A stretch of 64,000 nucleotides of DNA from Ectorhizobium quercum (GCF_026552795.1 NZ_JANFPI010000004.1:186001-250000), one strand, 5' to 3'; positions 17,388 through 26,129 are shown, numbered from the stretch's first letter. Made by a program: numbers and translations. The notes: generated by a model from the sequence alone, not told the origin.

Positions 17388-18356
17388 ATGGACGCCAATC
17401 CGACCCTCGATCAGTTGCAGGTCTTTCTCGCCGTGGCGGAAACCGGCAGTTTTTCCGCGGCCGCGCGCCAGATCAACCGGGCGCAATCGGTGGTGAGCTA
17501 TACGATCGCCAATCTGGAGGCGCAGCTTGAAGTCACGCTGTTCGAGCGCGGCGCGGCGCGCCAGCCGCGACTGACGGAAGCGGGACGGGCGCTGATCGCC
17601 GACGCGCGCCGCCTCGTCGCCGATCTTCAGGCGTTGCGCGCCCGCGCCCGCAGCATCAACCAGGGGCTGGAGGCGGAAATCACCCTGGCGCTCTCCAGCC
17701 TGATCCCCTCGGATGTGGTGGTGGCGGAACTGCGGGCGTTCCGCGACCGGTTCGCGAACGTCACGCTGAACCTGTCCATCGGCGAACTCGGCATGGTGAT
17801 GGAGGCCGTCACCAGCGGCAGGGCGGATATCGGGCTGGGTGGAGCCCTGCTCCAGCCGGACAACCGGCTGGTGGCCGAGCGGATCGGCCATTCCTACATG
17901 GTGCCCGTCGCCTCGGCCGACCATCCGCTCGCCCGGCTCGGACGCCCGTTGACGCTGGCCGACGTGCGCGAGGAGGTGCAACTGGTCGTGACCGACACGT
18001 CGGGGCTGACCAGCGGCCGGGATTTCAACGTGCTGTCCTATCGCACATGGCGGGTGGGCGACGTTCACAGCAAGCGGCTCCTGACGCTCGGCGGGCTCGG
18101 CTGGGGCGGGTTGCCCGCGCCGCTGATCGCCGATGACCTGCGTGCCGGCCGGCTGGTGATCCTGCCGCTCGAAGCCTACGAGCAGGGGCAATATCCGCTC
18201 TATGCCATCAGCCGGGTCGCCAGTCCGCCCGGTCCCGCCGGACGCTGGCTGATCGAGCGGTTCCAGGCGCAGCTTTCGTCCTGCCCCGACCACGGGGAGT
18301 TCGTGGGGGCGCTCGGCGGAACCCCGCCGGCGGAAAAGCGCAGGGCGGCGGAATGA
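17388..18356 (+). CDS. LysR-family transcriptional regulator
   Basis: 322 residues: winged HTH at about 5-65 (FLAVAETGSFSAAARQINRA, then QSVVSYTIANLEAQL) and a type-2 periplasmic-binding effector domain from about 90 to 300. It is divergent from azoR, the classic arrangement in which the LysR protein controls the neighbouring gene and itself. The inducer is probably a quinone, aromatic or oxidant, by analogy with other azoR-linked LysR proteins; no residue evidence distinguishes these. Confidence 0.88.
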   Translation: MDANPTLDQLQVFLAVAETGSFSAAARQINRAQSVVSYTIANLEAQLEVTLFERGAARQPRLTEAGRALIADARRLVADLQALRARARSINQGLEAEITLALSSLIPSDVVVAELRAFRDRFANVTLNLSIGELGMVMEAVTSGRADIGLGGALLQPDNRLVAERIGHSYMVPVASADHPLARLGRPLTLADVREEVQLVVTDTSGLTSGRDFNVLSYRTWRVGDVHSKRLLTLGGLGWGGLPAPLIADDLRAGRLVILPLEAYEQGQYPLYAISRVASPPGPAGRWLIERFQAQLSSCPDHGEFVGALGGTPPAEKRRAAE

Positions 18357-18451
18357 TCATGGCCGCGTCTTCACCGGCGTAAAGAAAAAATCAAATTTCC
18401 TCCGCTATTGGGTATGGCGGAACGGGATATGATTTTAGGGGATCGGGGCTG

Positions 18452-18802
18452 ATGGGTGCCTTTCAGAACAAAGCCGTGAAACTGCTTCAGGTTCAGGACG
18501 GACATGAATCGGTTTCCGAACTTGCGCTTGCCAATGCGCGTCTTCTCAAGGCGTTCCTCGATTTCTACCTGTCGACCGGCGGCACGCTGGACGAGGTGGT
18601 GGAGGCTGCGCAAAGCGCCGAAACGGAACGCCAGGCCGGGGCCCAGCGCGTCGATGTCGCGATGGGCGATGTGATGACGGCGCTGGCCGTGCTCGGCCAT
18701 GTCCATGACATCGACATCATGCAGGCGGGCTACAACACGCTCGAGGCGCAGATCCGGGAACTGAAGGCGAGCCTTAACAGCCTGCGCGCCGACGATTTCT
18801 GA
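18452..18802 (+). CDS. Small helical protein of unknown function
   Basis: 116-residue predicted all-helical cytoplasmic protein; I do not recognise a named family. It is rich in Ala, Glu and Leu with a C-terminal coiled-coil-like stretch (about 88-110, TLEAQIRELKASLNSLR). Codon use resembles the neighbours. The ATG follows GGGGATCGGGGCT. It lies between the LysR gene and the convergent cpdB gene and appears to be a single-gene unit. A TATGAT at about 18427 could be its -10. Confidence 0.6.
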   Translation: MGAFQNKAVKLLQVQDGHESVSELALANARLLKAFLDFYLSTGGTLDEVVEAAQSAETERQAGAQRVDVAMGDVMTALAVLGHVHDIDIMQAGYNTLEAQIRELKASLNSLRADDF

Positions 18803-18880
18803 GACGGCGCACCGGTGGGACGGCAGACATGCACGCAGGCAGGGAAGAAGGACGCCCGTCCTTCCTCCGCCCGGCGACCG

Positions 18881-20869
18881 TCAGAGGATCAGGCGGAACG
18901 TCGCGAATCCGTTTTCGCCGTCGCCGGCATCCTCGATCGTCACGCCCTTGACCTCCGCCGCATAGGTCCGCCCCTTCGGCCCGGTTTCGAACAGCGCAGT
19001 GGCATCCTTCACCGGCGCGAACGACCAGTTGGCATCGGCCGACGGGTTGATCGTGCCTTCGGCAAGGATATAGCGGACGATGACGTCGCGGTTCGTGTCC
19101 GGGGCGGCGAAGATGACCTTGTCGGCGGCGATCTCCGGGAACTTGCCGCCGCCGCCGGCACGATAATTGTTGGTCGCGACGATGAATTTCTGCTCCGGAT
19201 CGATGGGTTCGCCCTCGAAGCGCAGGTCGACGATGCGGTGGGCGTCGGGGTTGGCCAGTTCGCCGTCGCCGTCGAAGCGCGCCGGCTGCGAAAGGTCGAT
19301 CTTGTAGGTCACGCCGTCGATGACGTCGTAATTGTAGGAGGGGAAACCCGGGTTCAGCAGCGGCACGTCCCGCTCGCCCGGACTGACCTGGTTGAACATG
19401 CCCGCCGATGCCTCCAGCCAGTTCTTCACCTGCGCGCCGGTGACGAGCACGGCCTGCACGGTGTTGGGATAGAGATAGAGGTCGGCGACGTTCTTGATGG
19501 CGATATCGCCGGCCGGCACGTCTGTGTAGTAGTCCGCGCCGCCGCGCCCGCCCGCCTTGAACGGCGCCGCCGCCGACAGGATGGGATAATCCTTGTACGG
19601 ACCGTCCTTCAGCATGTCCCTGATGTACCAGGTCTGCGCGTTCGAGACGATCTGCACGGAGGGATCGTCGGCCACCAGCGCGAAATAGGAGTAGAGCGGC
19701 GCGGAGGTCTTGCCGACGGCGCGGCGCACATAGGCGAGCGTTGCCTCGTGGTCGGCCTGCACGGGAGCGATCACGTCCGGCTTGTCCCCTACGTCGGCCA
19801 CGATCGCGCGGTTCTCGTCGCGATGATAGATCGGCCGGGCCTCCGTGGTGAAATCGACGATCTTCCAGCCGCTGCCGTCCTTTTCGATCAGAAGATCGAT
19901 CAGGCCGAGATGCGAGCCCCAGAAGCCCGCCATCACCGCCGGCTTGCCCATCAGCGTGCCCTTCACGGGGTCGGCGCCGTCGATGCCGTCCCAGCTCGTC
20001 GGGCCGGGGAAGACGAGATGCTGGTGGCCGGTGAAGACCGCGTCGATGCCCTCGACGCCGGCGAGATAGAGCGCGGCGTTTTCCATGCGCTCGCTGCGGC
20101 CCTTGCCTTCGATACCCGAATGGGCGAGCGCGATGACGATATCGGCGCCCTCCTCCTTCATCGCCGGCACCCAGGCTTCCGCCGCCTCGACGATATCCCG
20201 GGTGGCCGCCTTGCCTTCGAGATGACCGGAATCCCACAGCATGATCTGCGGCGGCACGAAGCCGATGACGCCGACCCGGATCGGGCTTTTCTCGCCGGCT
20301 CCGTCGACGATCTCCCGGTCGAGGATGGTGTAGGGCCGGAAGAACAGGTCGTCCCGCTTCGGATCCGAGGCGAGCTGCCCCTTGGCGAGATTGGCGCAGA
20401 CATAGGGATGCTTCGCACCGTTCAGGGTGTTGAACATGAAGTCGAGGCCGTAATTGAACTCGTGATTGCCGAGCGTGCCGCAATCGTAGCCGAGCACGTT
20501 CATCGCCGCGATGACCGGATGGATGTCGCCCGCCTTCATGCCGCGCTCGTGGGCGATGAAATCGCCCATCGGATTGCCCTGGAGGAAATCGCCGTTGTCG
20601 ACCAGCAGGGAATTGCCGGCCTCGGCACGGATGGCGTCGATGATCGAGGCGGTGCGGGCAAGGCCAAGCGTGTCGTTCGGCTTGTCGGCATAATAGTCGT
20701 AGGGGAAGACGTGGACGTGGATGTCCGTCGTTTCCATGATGCGCAGATGCGCCTGGCCCGCATTCGCCCGCGCGGCGAACGGATGGAGCAGCACCAGAGT
20801 CGTCGATGCAGCCGCGCCGCCGAGAAAGGAGCGGCGGCTGACGAGACGGGTTTCACGGCGAAACGGCAT
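18881..20869 (-). CDS. cpdB: 2',3'-cyclic-nucleotide 2'-phosphodiesterase/3'-nucleotidase
   Basis: 662-residue periplasmic two-domain enzyme that hydrolyses 2',3'-cyclic nucleotides and 3'-nucleotides for nucleoside and phosphate scavenging. A Tat signal with S-R-R-S-F-L-G-G lies at about 11-18. The metallophosphatase domain has DIHVH, VDNGDFLQGNP, GNHEFNYGLD and TGHQH. The C-terminal 5'-nucleotidase domain carries the base-stacking region near ATNNYRAGGGGKFPE. The ATG has GGAGGAAAA at 8 bases. Longer in-frame extensions overlap the next gene and are not coding. A Tat leader on CpdB is common in rhizobia. Confidence 0.92.
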   Translation of the reverse strand: MPFRRETRLVSRRSFLGGAAASTTLVLLHPFAARANAGQAHLRIMETTDIHVHVFPYDYYADKPNDTLGLARTASIIDAIRAEAGNSLLVDNGDFLQGNPMGDFIAHERGMKAGDIHPVIAAMNVLGYDCGTLGNHEFNYGLDFMFNTLNGAKHPYVCANLAKGQLASDPKRDDLFFRPYTILDREIVDGAGEKSPIRVGVIGFVPPQIMLWDSGHLEGKAATRDIVEAAEAWVPAMKEEGADIVIALAHSGIEGKGRSERMENAALYLAGVEGIDAVFTGHQHLVFPGPTSWDGIDGADPVKGTLMGKPAVMAGFWGSHLGLIDLLIEKDGSGWKIVDFTTEARPIYHRDENRAIVADVGDKPDVIAPVQADHEATLAYVRRAVGKTSAPLYSYFALVADDPSVQIVSNAQTWYIRDMLKDGPYKDYPILSAAAPFKAGGRGGADYYTDVPAGDIAIKNVADLYLYPNTVQAVLVTGAQVKNWLEASAGMFNQVSPGERDVPLLNPGFPSYNYDVIDGVTYKIDLSQPARFDGDGELANPDAHRIVDLRFEGEPIDPEQKFIVATNNYRAGGGGKFPEIAADKVIFAAPDTNRDVIVRYILAEGTINPSADANWSFAPVKDATALFETGPKGRTYAAEVKGVTIEDAGDGENGFATFRLIL

Positions 20870-20996
20870 GATGTTTTCCTCCGGGGTAAAACGCATGGGC
20901 GCGTTGCAGGGACAGTGCAGGCGTGTCTTGCAAAAATGCATCGGCCAGATGACAGCACCGGGCGGCGGAGCGATCAAGCCCCGTTTTCGCCCGCCG

Positions 20997-21866
20997 TCAG
21001 ACCAGAAACTGTTCCGGCCAGTCGCGGTAAAGGGCGACCTGCCCGTCCCGGCGCAGCCGGGCCACCTCGGCAAGGTCGATTTCGCCGTAGAGCCAGCGGC
21101 TGTCCGGGGTGAAGACGGCATCGCTCTCGCACCAGACGCCGCTCGGCGGCATGCCGTAATCGGCGGGGACATAGAGCGCCGCACGGCCGGCATTTTCATC
21201 GACCGCCGGCGACCACGGCGCGGAGCCGGCGGTAGGCGACACCAGAACGGCGAACTGGTTTTCCAGCGCCCGGGCCTGTGCGCCGATGCGCACCCGGTGA
21301 TAGCCGGCCTCCGTGTCGGTGCAACTCGGGGCGAGCACGAGATCGGTGCCCATTTCCGCCAGGCGACGGGCCAGCATCGGGAATTCGTTGTCGTAGCAGA
21401 TGAGGATGCCGAGCCGCCCGAACGGCGTCTCGAAGGTGCGCAATCCGTCGGTGCCGCTGGCGATGAACCATTCCTCCCGCTCGAAACGGGTCATGATGAT
21501 CTTGTCCTGGTGGCCCAGCCGGCCGGAGGGGCCGAAGAGAAAGGCGCGGTTGCGATACTTTCCGTCCGGATCGGCGACGGGCGCCGATCCGGGACAGAAG
21601 CAGACCGCGTGGCGGCGCGCCAGCGCCTCGCACAGCTCCAGCCAGCGCGGAACGAGCGGCTGGATGCCGAAGATCGATTTCTGAAGGTCGCCGCGCTCCT
21701 CCTCCGGCAGAAGGCCGGTCAGCGTCATCGCGGCATATTCGGGCAGGAGCAGGATTTCGGCGCCGGCAGCCGCCGCCTCCCCGACAAGCGCGTCGAGGTG
21801 GGCGGCATAGGCGTCCCAGTCCGCAAACAGCTCGATGGCATACTGGCAGGCGGCAAGCTTCACCAT
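20997..21866 (-). CDS. Carbon-nitrogen hydrolase (nitrilase superfamily)
   Basis: 289 residues with the nitrilase catalytic triad: Glu in LLLPEYAAM (about 44), Lys in GHQDKIIMTRFE (about 118) and Cys in ILICYDNEFP (about 155). It cleaves a C-N amide bond; the substrate is unknown. Its start codon overlaps the stop of the upstream acetyltransferase gene (TGATG), so the two proteins are translationally coupled and probably act together, one acylating and one hydrolysing amides. Confidence 0.85.
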   Translation of the reverse strand: MVKLAACQYAIELFADWDAYAAHLDALVGEAAAAGAEILLLPEYAAMTLTGLLPEEERGDLQKSIFGIQPLVPRWLELCEALARRHAVCFCPGSAPVADPDGKYRNRAFLFGPSGRLGHQDKIIMTRFEREEWFIASGTDGLRTFETPFGRLGILICYDNEFPMLARRLAEMGTDLVLAPSCTDTEAGYHRVRIGAQARALENQFAVLVSPTAGSAPWSPAVDENAGRAALYVPADYGMPPSGVWCESDAVFTPDSRWLYGEIDLAEVARLRRDGQVALYRDWPEQFLV

Positions 21867-22453
21867 CAGCGGATTTCCTTCATCCAGAACGACATGGGTT
21901 TGGCGGTCTCGTGCGTCTCGCCGACATCGCGCCAGACATATTCGGTGCGCAGGTCGGGATGATGCGTGTAGCCGCGGCGGGTCCAGAACGTATCGAGCGG
22001 CTGATGGTCTGCCGGCCGCAGCGGGTGATCGGCGGGACGCTCGACCGCGCAGAAACAGCAGATGTCGAAGCCGCCGAGCCGGCGGGCATGGGCCTCGCGC
22101 TCCTCGAAGAAGCGCACGCCGAGCCCCTGCCCCCGATAATCCGGCATCAGCACGGATTCGCCGAAATAGAAAATCCGCTCCGGGTTCCAGCCTGCCTTCA
22201 GGAACGGCGCCTTGAATGCGTCGGTCTCGTCGCGCATCGGAATGCCGGTGGAGGCGCCGACCACCCTGTCGCCGTCCAGCGCCAGCACGAAGACGCTGTC
22301 CTGCGAGCGGGCATAGGTGGCGACATAGGTCTTCTCGTAGTCGAGCGTTCCCTCGTAGAGATAGGGGAAGGCGCGGAAGACGGCGATCCTCAGCCGCGCC
22401 AGATCGTCGATGAAGGGCGCGATCCCGCTGCCCTGCCTGACCAGTATCCTCAT
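21866..22453 (-). CDS. GNAT-family N-acetyltransferase
   Basis: About 195 residues. The acetyl-CoA binding loop is MPDYRGQGLGVRFFEER near 120-136, preceded by strands with FYFGESVL. The N-terminal LARLRIAVFRAFPYLYEG is characteristic of a GNAT subfamily found beside nitrilase genes. Start at M-R-I-L-V; an in-frame ATG 21 bases upstream (22474) is possible. It is first gene of the two-gene unit with the carbon-nitrogen hydrolase. Substrate unknown. Confidence 0.82.
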   Translation of the reverse strand: MRILVRQGSGIAPFIDDLARLRIAVFRAFPYLYEGTLDYEKTYVATYARSQDSVFVLALDGDRVVGASTGIPMRDETDAFKAPFLKAGWNPERIFYFGESVLMPDYRGQGLGVRFFEEREAHARRLGGFDICCFCAVERPADHPLRPADHQPLDTFWTRRGYTHHPDLRTEYVWRDVGETHETAKPMSFWMKEIR

Positions 22454-22579
22454 GGCTTCCCCGCCTTGCGCCATTCCCCTGCCCGCTTCGGAAACGGAAA
22501 CGTACTATGCAGGAACTGGCAAGTGCTATAGGAAATCTTTCCCGTGGAATCCACGCATTTCAGACACCAGAGGAACACG

Positions 22580-22981
22580 ATGAGTGCCGCCGAAACCATT
22601 CGCGCCTATTACGATGCCTTCAACCGCCAGGACATGGACGCCTTCCTCGCGCTCCTGACCGACGACGTCGTCCACGACATCAATCAGGGCGAGCGCCAGA
22701 CCGGCAAGGATGCCTTCGCGCGGTTCATGGAGCACATGAACCGCTGCTACCGGGAAACGCTGACGGACATGGTCATCATGGAAAACGCCGACGGCACGCG
22801 CGCGGCCGCCGAGTTCGTCGTCAACGGCGAATATCTGGCATCGGACGAGGGCTTGCCCGAAGCCAGAGGCCAGACATACGTGCTGCCGGCCGGCGCCTTC
22901 TTCGAGATCCGCGACGGCAAGGTCGCCCGCATCACCAACACCTACAATCTGAACGACTGGATCGCCCAGGTCGGCGGTTGA
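22580..22981 (+). CDS. SnoaL-like / ketosteroid isomerase-related protein
   Basis: 133-residue NTF2-like fold protein (steroid delta-isomerase-related, TIGR02096 type): RAYYDAFNRQDMDAFLALLT, then DDVVHDINQG and a C-terminal FFEIRDGKVARITNTYNLNDW. Such proteins can be hydrolases, isomerases or binding proteins; no function can be assigned. AGAGGAACACG before the ATG is a strong ribosome-binding site. It is divergent from the GNAT gene. Confidence 0.78.
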   Translation: MSAAETIRAYYDAFNRQDMDAFLALLTDDVVHDINQGERQTGKDAFARFMEHMNRCYRETLTDMVIMENADGTRAAAEFVVNGEYLASDEGLPEARGQTYVLPAGAFFEIRDGKVARITNTYNLNDWIAQVGG

Positions 22982-23013
22982 GGGCCAACTTTCGCCTCCG
23001 TTTCGCCCATTAT

Positions 23014-23038
23014 GGAACTCTTTTCCGTTTCGCACGTT
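23014..23038 (+). promoter_or_regulatory. EcfG/RpoE2-type general stress promoter
   Basis: GGAAC at 23014-23018, then exactly 16 bases, then CGTT at 23035-23038. This matches the GGAAC-N16/17-CGTT consensus of the alphaproteobacterial general stress sigma factor. It lies 31 bases before the start of the GlsB/YeaQ-like gene, a typical member of that regulon. Confidence 0.75.
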
Positions 23039-23069
23039 TTTCACGCAAATCGGAAGCAAGGAGAGAGTC

Positions 23070-23324
23070 ATGACAAGTGCGGGTATCGGATGGATCGCAG
23101 CCATCATCATCGGCGGCGTCGCCGGCTGGCTGGCGGAACAGTTCATGAAGAGCAACATGGGCATTCTCATGAACATTCTGCTGGGCATCGTGGGCGCCAT
23201 CGTCGCCAATGCGCTGCTGTCGCTCTTCGGGGTCGTCCTGACCGGCGCGATCGGCTATCTGATCGCCGGGTTCGTCGGTGCGTGCATCCTCATCGCGATC
23301 GGCCGCGCCTTCCGACGAGGATAG
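23070..23324 (+). CDS. GlsB/YeaQ/YmgE-family stress membrane protein
   Basis: 84 residues with three hydrophobic helices and the family's glycine-rich repeats (IGWIAAIIIGGVAGWLAEQ, then MNILLGIVGAIVANALL, then AIGYLIAGFVGACILIAIGR). It is a small inner-membrane protein induced in general stress; molecular role not established. AAGGAGAGAGTC precedes the ATG. An EcfG-type promoter upstream and a strong terminator downstream make it a single-gene stress unit. Confidence 0.9.
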   Translation: MTSAGIGWIAAIIIGGVAGWLAEQFMKSNMGILMNILLGIVGAIVANALLSLFGVVLTGAIGYLIAGFVGACILIAIGRAFRRG

Positions 23325-23364
23325 CCGGGTCTTCGCAAACACGCCGCCTCGTGTTTGCTTGCCG

Positions 23365-23399
23365 CCGCCGCATCCGGTTCGTCCGGTTGCGGCGGTTTT
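23365..23399 (+). terminator. Rho-independent terminator
   Basis: 13-bp stem (CCGCCGCATCCGG / CCGGTTGCGGCGG, one mismatch) with a 5-base loop and a TTTT tail, 40 bases after the stress-protein stop codon. Confidence 0.85.
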
Positions 23400-23528
23400 C
23401 ATGTGGGCGGCGCCTTTTCCGTCCGAAGAGCGGGAATAAGGTGTGGCGAACCAAATTAATCCGCGCCTGCGCCTTGAATTATCCGGCCATGCAAGCTTTC
23501 CTGACAGGAAAGATCGAGGAGACCATCG

Positions 23529-24194
23529 ATGACCAAGTCCGCCACGCCCGGCGATGTCGTCCTGCCCTTCCAGAACCCGCATGCGGTGCGCGACGAGGTG
23601 CGGGATAACAACCTGGAGCGCGCCATCGGCCATGAAGTGCGCACGCTTCGCAAGAAGCTGGGCATCACCGGCGCGGACCTGGCCTCCGCCACGGGCATTT
23701 CGCTCGGCATGCTTTCCAAGATCGAGAACGGCAACACCTCGCCGTCGCTGACGACCCTGCAATCGCTGGCCCAGGCGCTCGGCGTGCCGGTCACGGCCTT
23801 CTTCCGCCGCTTCGAGGAGCAGCACGACGCCGTGTTCGTCAAGGCCGGCGAGGGCGTCGAACTGGAGCGGCGCGGCACCCGCGCGGGACACCAGTACAAC
23901 CTGCTCGGCCATATCGGCAACAACACCTCCGGTGTCGTGGTGGAGCCCTACCTGATCACGCTCACCACCGATTCCGACGTTTTCCCGACCTTCCAGCACG
24001 AGGGCCTGGAGTTTCTCTACATGCTGGAGGGCGAGGTGCATTATCGCCACGGCGACCGGCTCTACCAGATGCAGCCGGGCGACAGCCTTTATTTCGACGC
24101 CGATGCGCCGCACGGGCCGGAGGTTCTGGTGACGCTGCCGGCACGCTTTCTGTCGATCATCTGCTATCCGGAAAAGATCCGCGGCCGCCGGTAG
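23529..24194 (+). CDS. XRE-family regulator with cupin domain
   Basis: 221 residues: Cro/C1-type HTH at about 30-90 (ITGADLASATGISLGMLSKI) and a C-terminal cupin at about 125-215 (EFLYMLEGEVHYRHGDRLYQ, then MQPGDSLYFDADAPHG). Cupin-HTH proteins usually sense a small catabolic substrate. GAGGAGACCATCG precedes the start. It sits 184 bases upstream of the amt gene on the same strand, so it is the best local candidate for controlling the methylated-amine genes; this is inference from position. Confidence 0.85.
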   Translation: MTKSATPGDVVLPFQNPHAVRDEVRDNNLERAIGHEVRTLRKKLGITGADLASATGISLGMLSKIENGNTSPSLTTLQSLAQALGVPVTAFFRRFEEQHDAVFVKAGEGVELERRGTRAGHQYNLLGHIGNNTSGVVVEPYLITLTTDSDVFPTFQHEGLEFLYMLEGEVHYRHGDRLYQMQPGDSLYFDADAPHGPEVLVTLPARFLSIICYPEKIRGRR

Positions 24195-24247
24195 GAAAGC
24201 GAAACCGCGGGCCATCGCAGCTCTTGCGGTTCTTCACGCAACTGTGA

Positions 24248-24262
24248 TTAACTGACCGTTAA
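24248..24262. promoter_or_regulatory. Inverted repeat upstream of the amt gene
   Basis: TTAAC-TGACC-GTTAA, a 5-5-5 dyad in the 184-base gap between the XRE-cupin gene and amt. AT-rich sequence follows to 24320 and could hold the promoter. No convincing sigma-54 TGGCAC-N5-TTGC element was found there. Operator role is speculative. Confidence 0.25.
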
Positions 24263-24378
24263 CGCGCAGGCGATGCAAATTTCCGCTTGCCATTTAATGA
24301 TGTGCATATAATTTTCATTACAAGAAAACATGGGGTGGAAATGCCGCGGGGGGCCTAACAAAATGGGGAACTCGCGCC

Positions 24379-25719
24379 ATGAACGAAACAACGGCAGATG
24401 TGGCGGCCAGGCTCGAAGCGCTTGAAAAGTCGCTCGAAACGGTCAACGCTCTCAACTCGGAAATTTTCTATTGGTGGTGTACCGCACTGATGGTCGCCAT
24501 CCACGCCGGCTTCCTGGCCTATGAAATGGGCGCTTCTCGCTCGAAGAACGCTCTGGCCTCGGGCATCAAGAACCTTCTCGCCTTCGCCTTTCTGATGCCT
24601 GCCTTCTATTTCGTCGGCTGGTGGATTTACCTCGCCTTCCCGACCGGCCTGACCATTTCCGCGGACGCGGCCGCCGGCCTGCCCTGGTCCCAGAACATGG
24701 GGCCGAACGTCGCCGACCAGGCTTCGGGCATCTTCTATGCCGCCTTCGCCCTCTTCGCCGCCACGACGGCCTCGATCATGTCGGGCGCGTGCATCGAGCG
24801 CATCCGCCTGTCGGGCTTCACCATCCTCGCCGTGCTGTGCGGCGCCTTCGTCTGGAACCTCGGCGCATCCTGGGGCTGGCATCCGGAAGGCTGGCTGGTC
24901 ACGTCCTTCGGCTTCCACGACGTCGCCGCCGCCGGGGCCGTCCACATGATTTCCGGCTTCTTCACGCTCGGCGTCCTTATCAATCTCGGTCCGCGCATCG
25001 GCCGCTACAACGCCGACGGCTCGCTGAACGAGATCACCGGCCACTCCATGCCGATGTCGATGATCGGACTGATGCTCATCGTGCTCGGCTTCTTCGGCTT
25101 CCTCGGCGGCTGCATCATTTACACGGCCGACGGCTGGACGACGATCTACAACACCCCGGCAAACCTGTCCGCTTTCGGCTTCAACACGCTGATGAGCATC
25201 GCCGGCGGCATGATCGGCGCCTATCTCGTCACCCGCGATCCCTTCTGGATGATGTCGGGCGCCCTCATCGGCGTCATCTCCTCCGGCTCGGGCCTCGACC
25301 TCTACTATCCGGGTCTGGCGTTCCTGAACTCCTTCATCGCCGGTTGCGTCATTCCGAAGCTCAACGACATGCTCATCAGCAAGTTCAAGATCGACGACGC
25401 GGTGGGCGCCGTCGCCGTTCACGGCTTCACCGGCATCTGGGGCATTCTCGCGGTGGGCATCCTCGCCTCCGGCTATCCGAACGTCGAAGGTCCGGCCATC
25501 TCCTTCACCGGCCAGTTCGCCTCGATGATCGTCTACGCCCTGCTCGGCTTCGTTCCCGGCTATGCGGTGTCCTATGTCCTGAAGCTTTTCGGCATACTGC
25601 GCGCCAGCCCGGACGCCGAACTCGTCGGCCTCGACAAGGCCGAAGTGCCGGCGATGGCCTATCCGGAATCCCACATTCCGGCCTTCGCCGATCATGCCAG
25701 CACGTCGCCGGCCGAATAA
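24379..25719 (+). CDS. amt: Ammonium/methylammonium transporter (Amt family)
   Basis: 446 residues with about 11 hydrophobic helices. The twin-His pore elements are both present: FHDVAAAGAVHMISG near 180-193 and AVAVHGFTGIWG near 343-354. The first differs from the usual DFAGGTVVH form. An N-terminal soluble stretch of about 30 residues with heptad-like Leu/Glu spacing precedes TM1. It conducts NH4+/NH3 or methylamines. It is placed directly before a 58-residue membrane protein and tdm, so uptake of methylated amine or recapture of ammonium released by their breakdown is likely. No glnK gene is adjacent, unlike standard amtB loci. Confidence 0.85.
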   Translation: MNETTADVAARLEALEKSLETVNALNSEIFYWWCTALMVAIHAGFLAYEMGASRSKNALASGIKNLLAFAFLMPAFYFVGWWIYLAFPTGLTISADAAAGLPWSQNMGPNVADQASGIFYAAFALFAATTASIMSGACIERIRLSGFTILAVLCGAFVWNLGASWGWHPEGWLVTSFGFHDVAAAGAVHMISGFFTLGVLINLGPRIGRYNADGSLNEITGHSMPMSMIGLMLIVLGFFGFLGGCIIYTADGWTTIYNTPANLSAFGFNTLMSIAGGMIGAYLVTRDPFWMMSGALIGVISSGSGLDLYYPGLAFLNSFIAGCVIPKLNDMLISKFKIDDAVGAVAVHGFTGIWGILAVGILASGYPNVEGPAISFTGQFASMIVYALLGFVPGYAVSYVLKLFGILRASPDAELVGLDKAEVPAMAYPESHIPAFADHASTSPAE

Positions 25720-25746
25720 ACGGAACCCATTCTCAAGGAGAACGTC

Positions 25747-25923
25747 ATGAACAGTGCGCCTATCACCACCTGGGAAGGGGCCGAAGCCTACTTCACCTTC
25801 GCGGACAAGCCGGCCGTGCTGATGCTGATCGCCGTGCTCGGCATCCTCGCCGGCGGCTACACGCTGGTCAGCATGATCAAGCACGAGAACGCCTGCTACA
25901 ACTACACGAAGAAGAAGCCCTGA
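25747..25923 (+). CDS. 58-residue single-span membrane protein linked to Amt
   Basis: Small gene beginning M-N-S-A-P-I-T-T-W-E-G and ending in K-K-K-P. An acidic/aromatic N-terminus is followed by one hydrophobic helix at about 23-43 (AVLMLIAVLGILAGGYTLV) and a basic tail with a Cys. AAGGAG is 7 bases before the ATG. It is only 27 bases after amt, and a strong terminator follows, so amt and this gene form one transcript. I do not recognise a named family. An accessory or regulatory subunit of the Amt trimer is a reasonable guess. Confidence 0.75.
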   Translation: MNSAPITTWEGAEAYFTFADKPAVLMLIAVLGILAGGYTLVSMIKHENACYNYTKKKP

Positions 25924-25941
25924 TCGAAGGCTTGCCTTCCG

Positions 25942-25970
25942 CTCCCCCGGCCTTGCGCCGGGGGAGCTTT
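25942..25970 (+). terminator. Terminator after the amt / small-protein unit
   Basis: Stem CTCCCCCGG / CCGGGGGAG with a 7-base loop, followed by CTTTCTT. 18 bases past the stop codon. Confidence 0.8.
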
Positions 25971-25990
25971 CTTCCTGTCCGATCCTTGCG

Positions 25991-26018
25991 GGACCGCAAA
26001 CGCCAAGGTTTGCGGTCC
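25991..26018. terminator. Second hairpin before tdm
   Basis: Perfect 11-bp stem (GGACCGCAAAC / GTTTGCGGTCC) with a 6-base loop, followed by TGATTATTTT. It may be a back-up terminator or a leader hairpin for tdm. An AT-rich stretch (26020-26060) behind it probably holds the tdm promoter. Confidence 0.6.
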
Positions 26019-26129
26019 TGATTATTTTCAGTAAAATTTTTTTCTTATGATGCAAGTTGCGCTTTACAGGCGTGGGGCGCTTTGCCACTATGGAAGCACT
26101 CGAAAACGGATGTTGAGAGGGAGGGCGCC

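Noticed and set aside
18846..18866. GAAGGACG/CGTCCTTC hairpin between the small unknown gene and cpdB
   Set aside because: The predicted loop is only about two bases and there is no U-tract; too weak to call.
18815..21112. 765-codon open frame on the plus strand opposite cpdB
   Set aside because: Antisense shadow of CpdB and the following hydrolase; no domains or ribosome-binding site.
24195..24378. Sigma-54 promoter expected for a nitrogen-responsive amt gene
   Set aside because: I looked for TGG-N8/9-TTGC spacing with GG and GC ten bases apart; the closest sequence near 24330-24350 has the wrong spacing.
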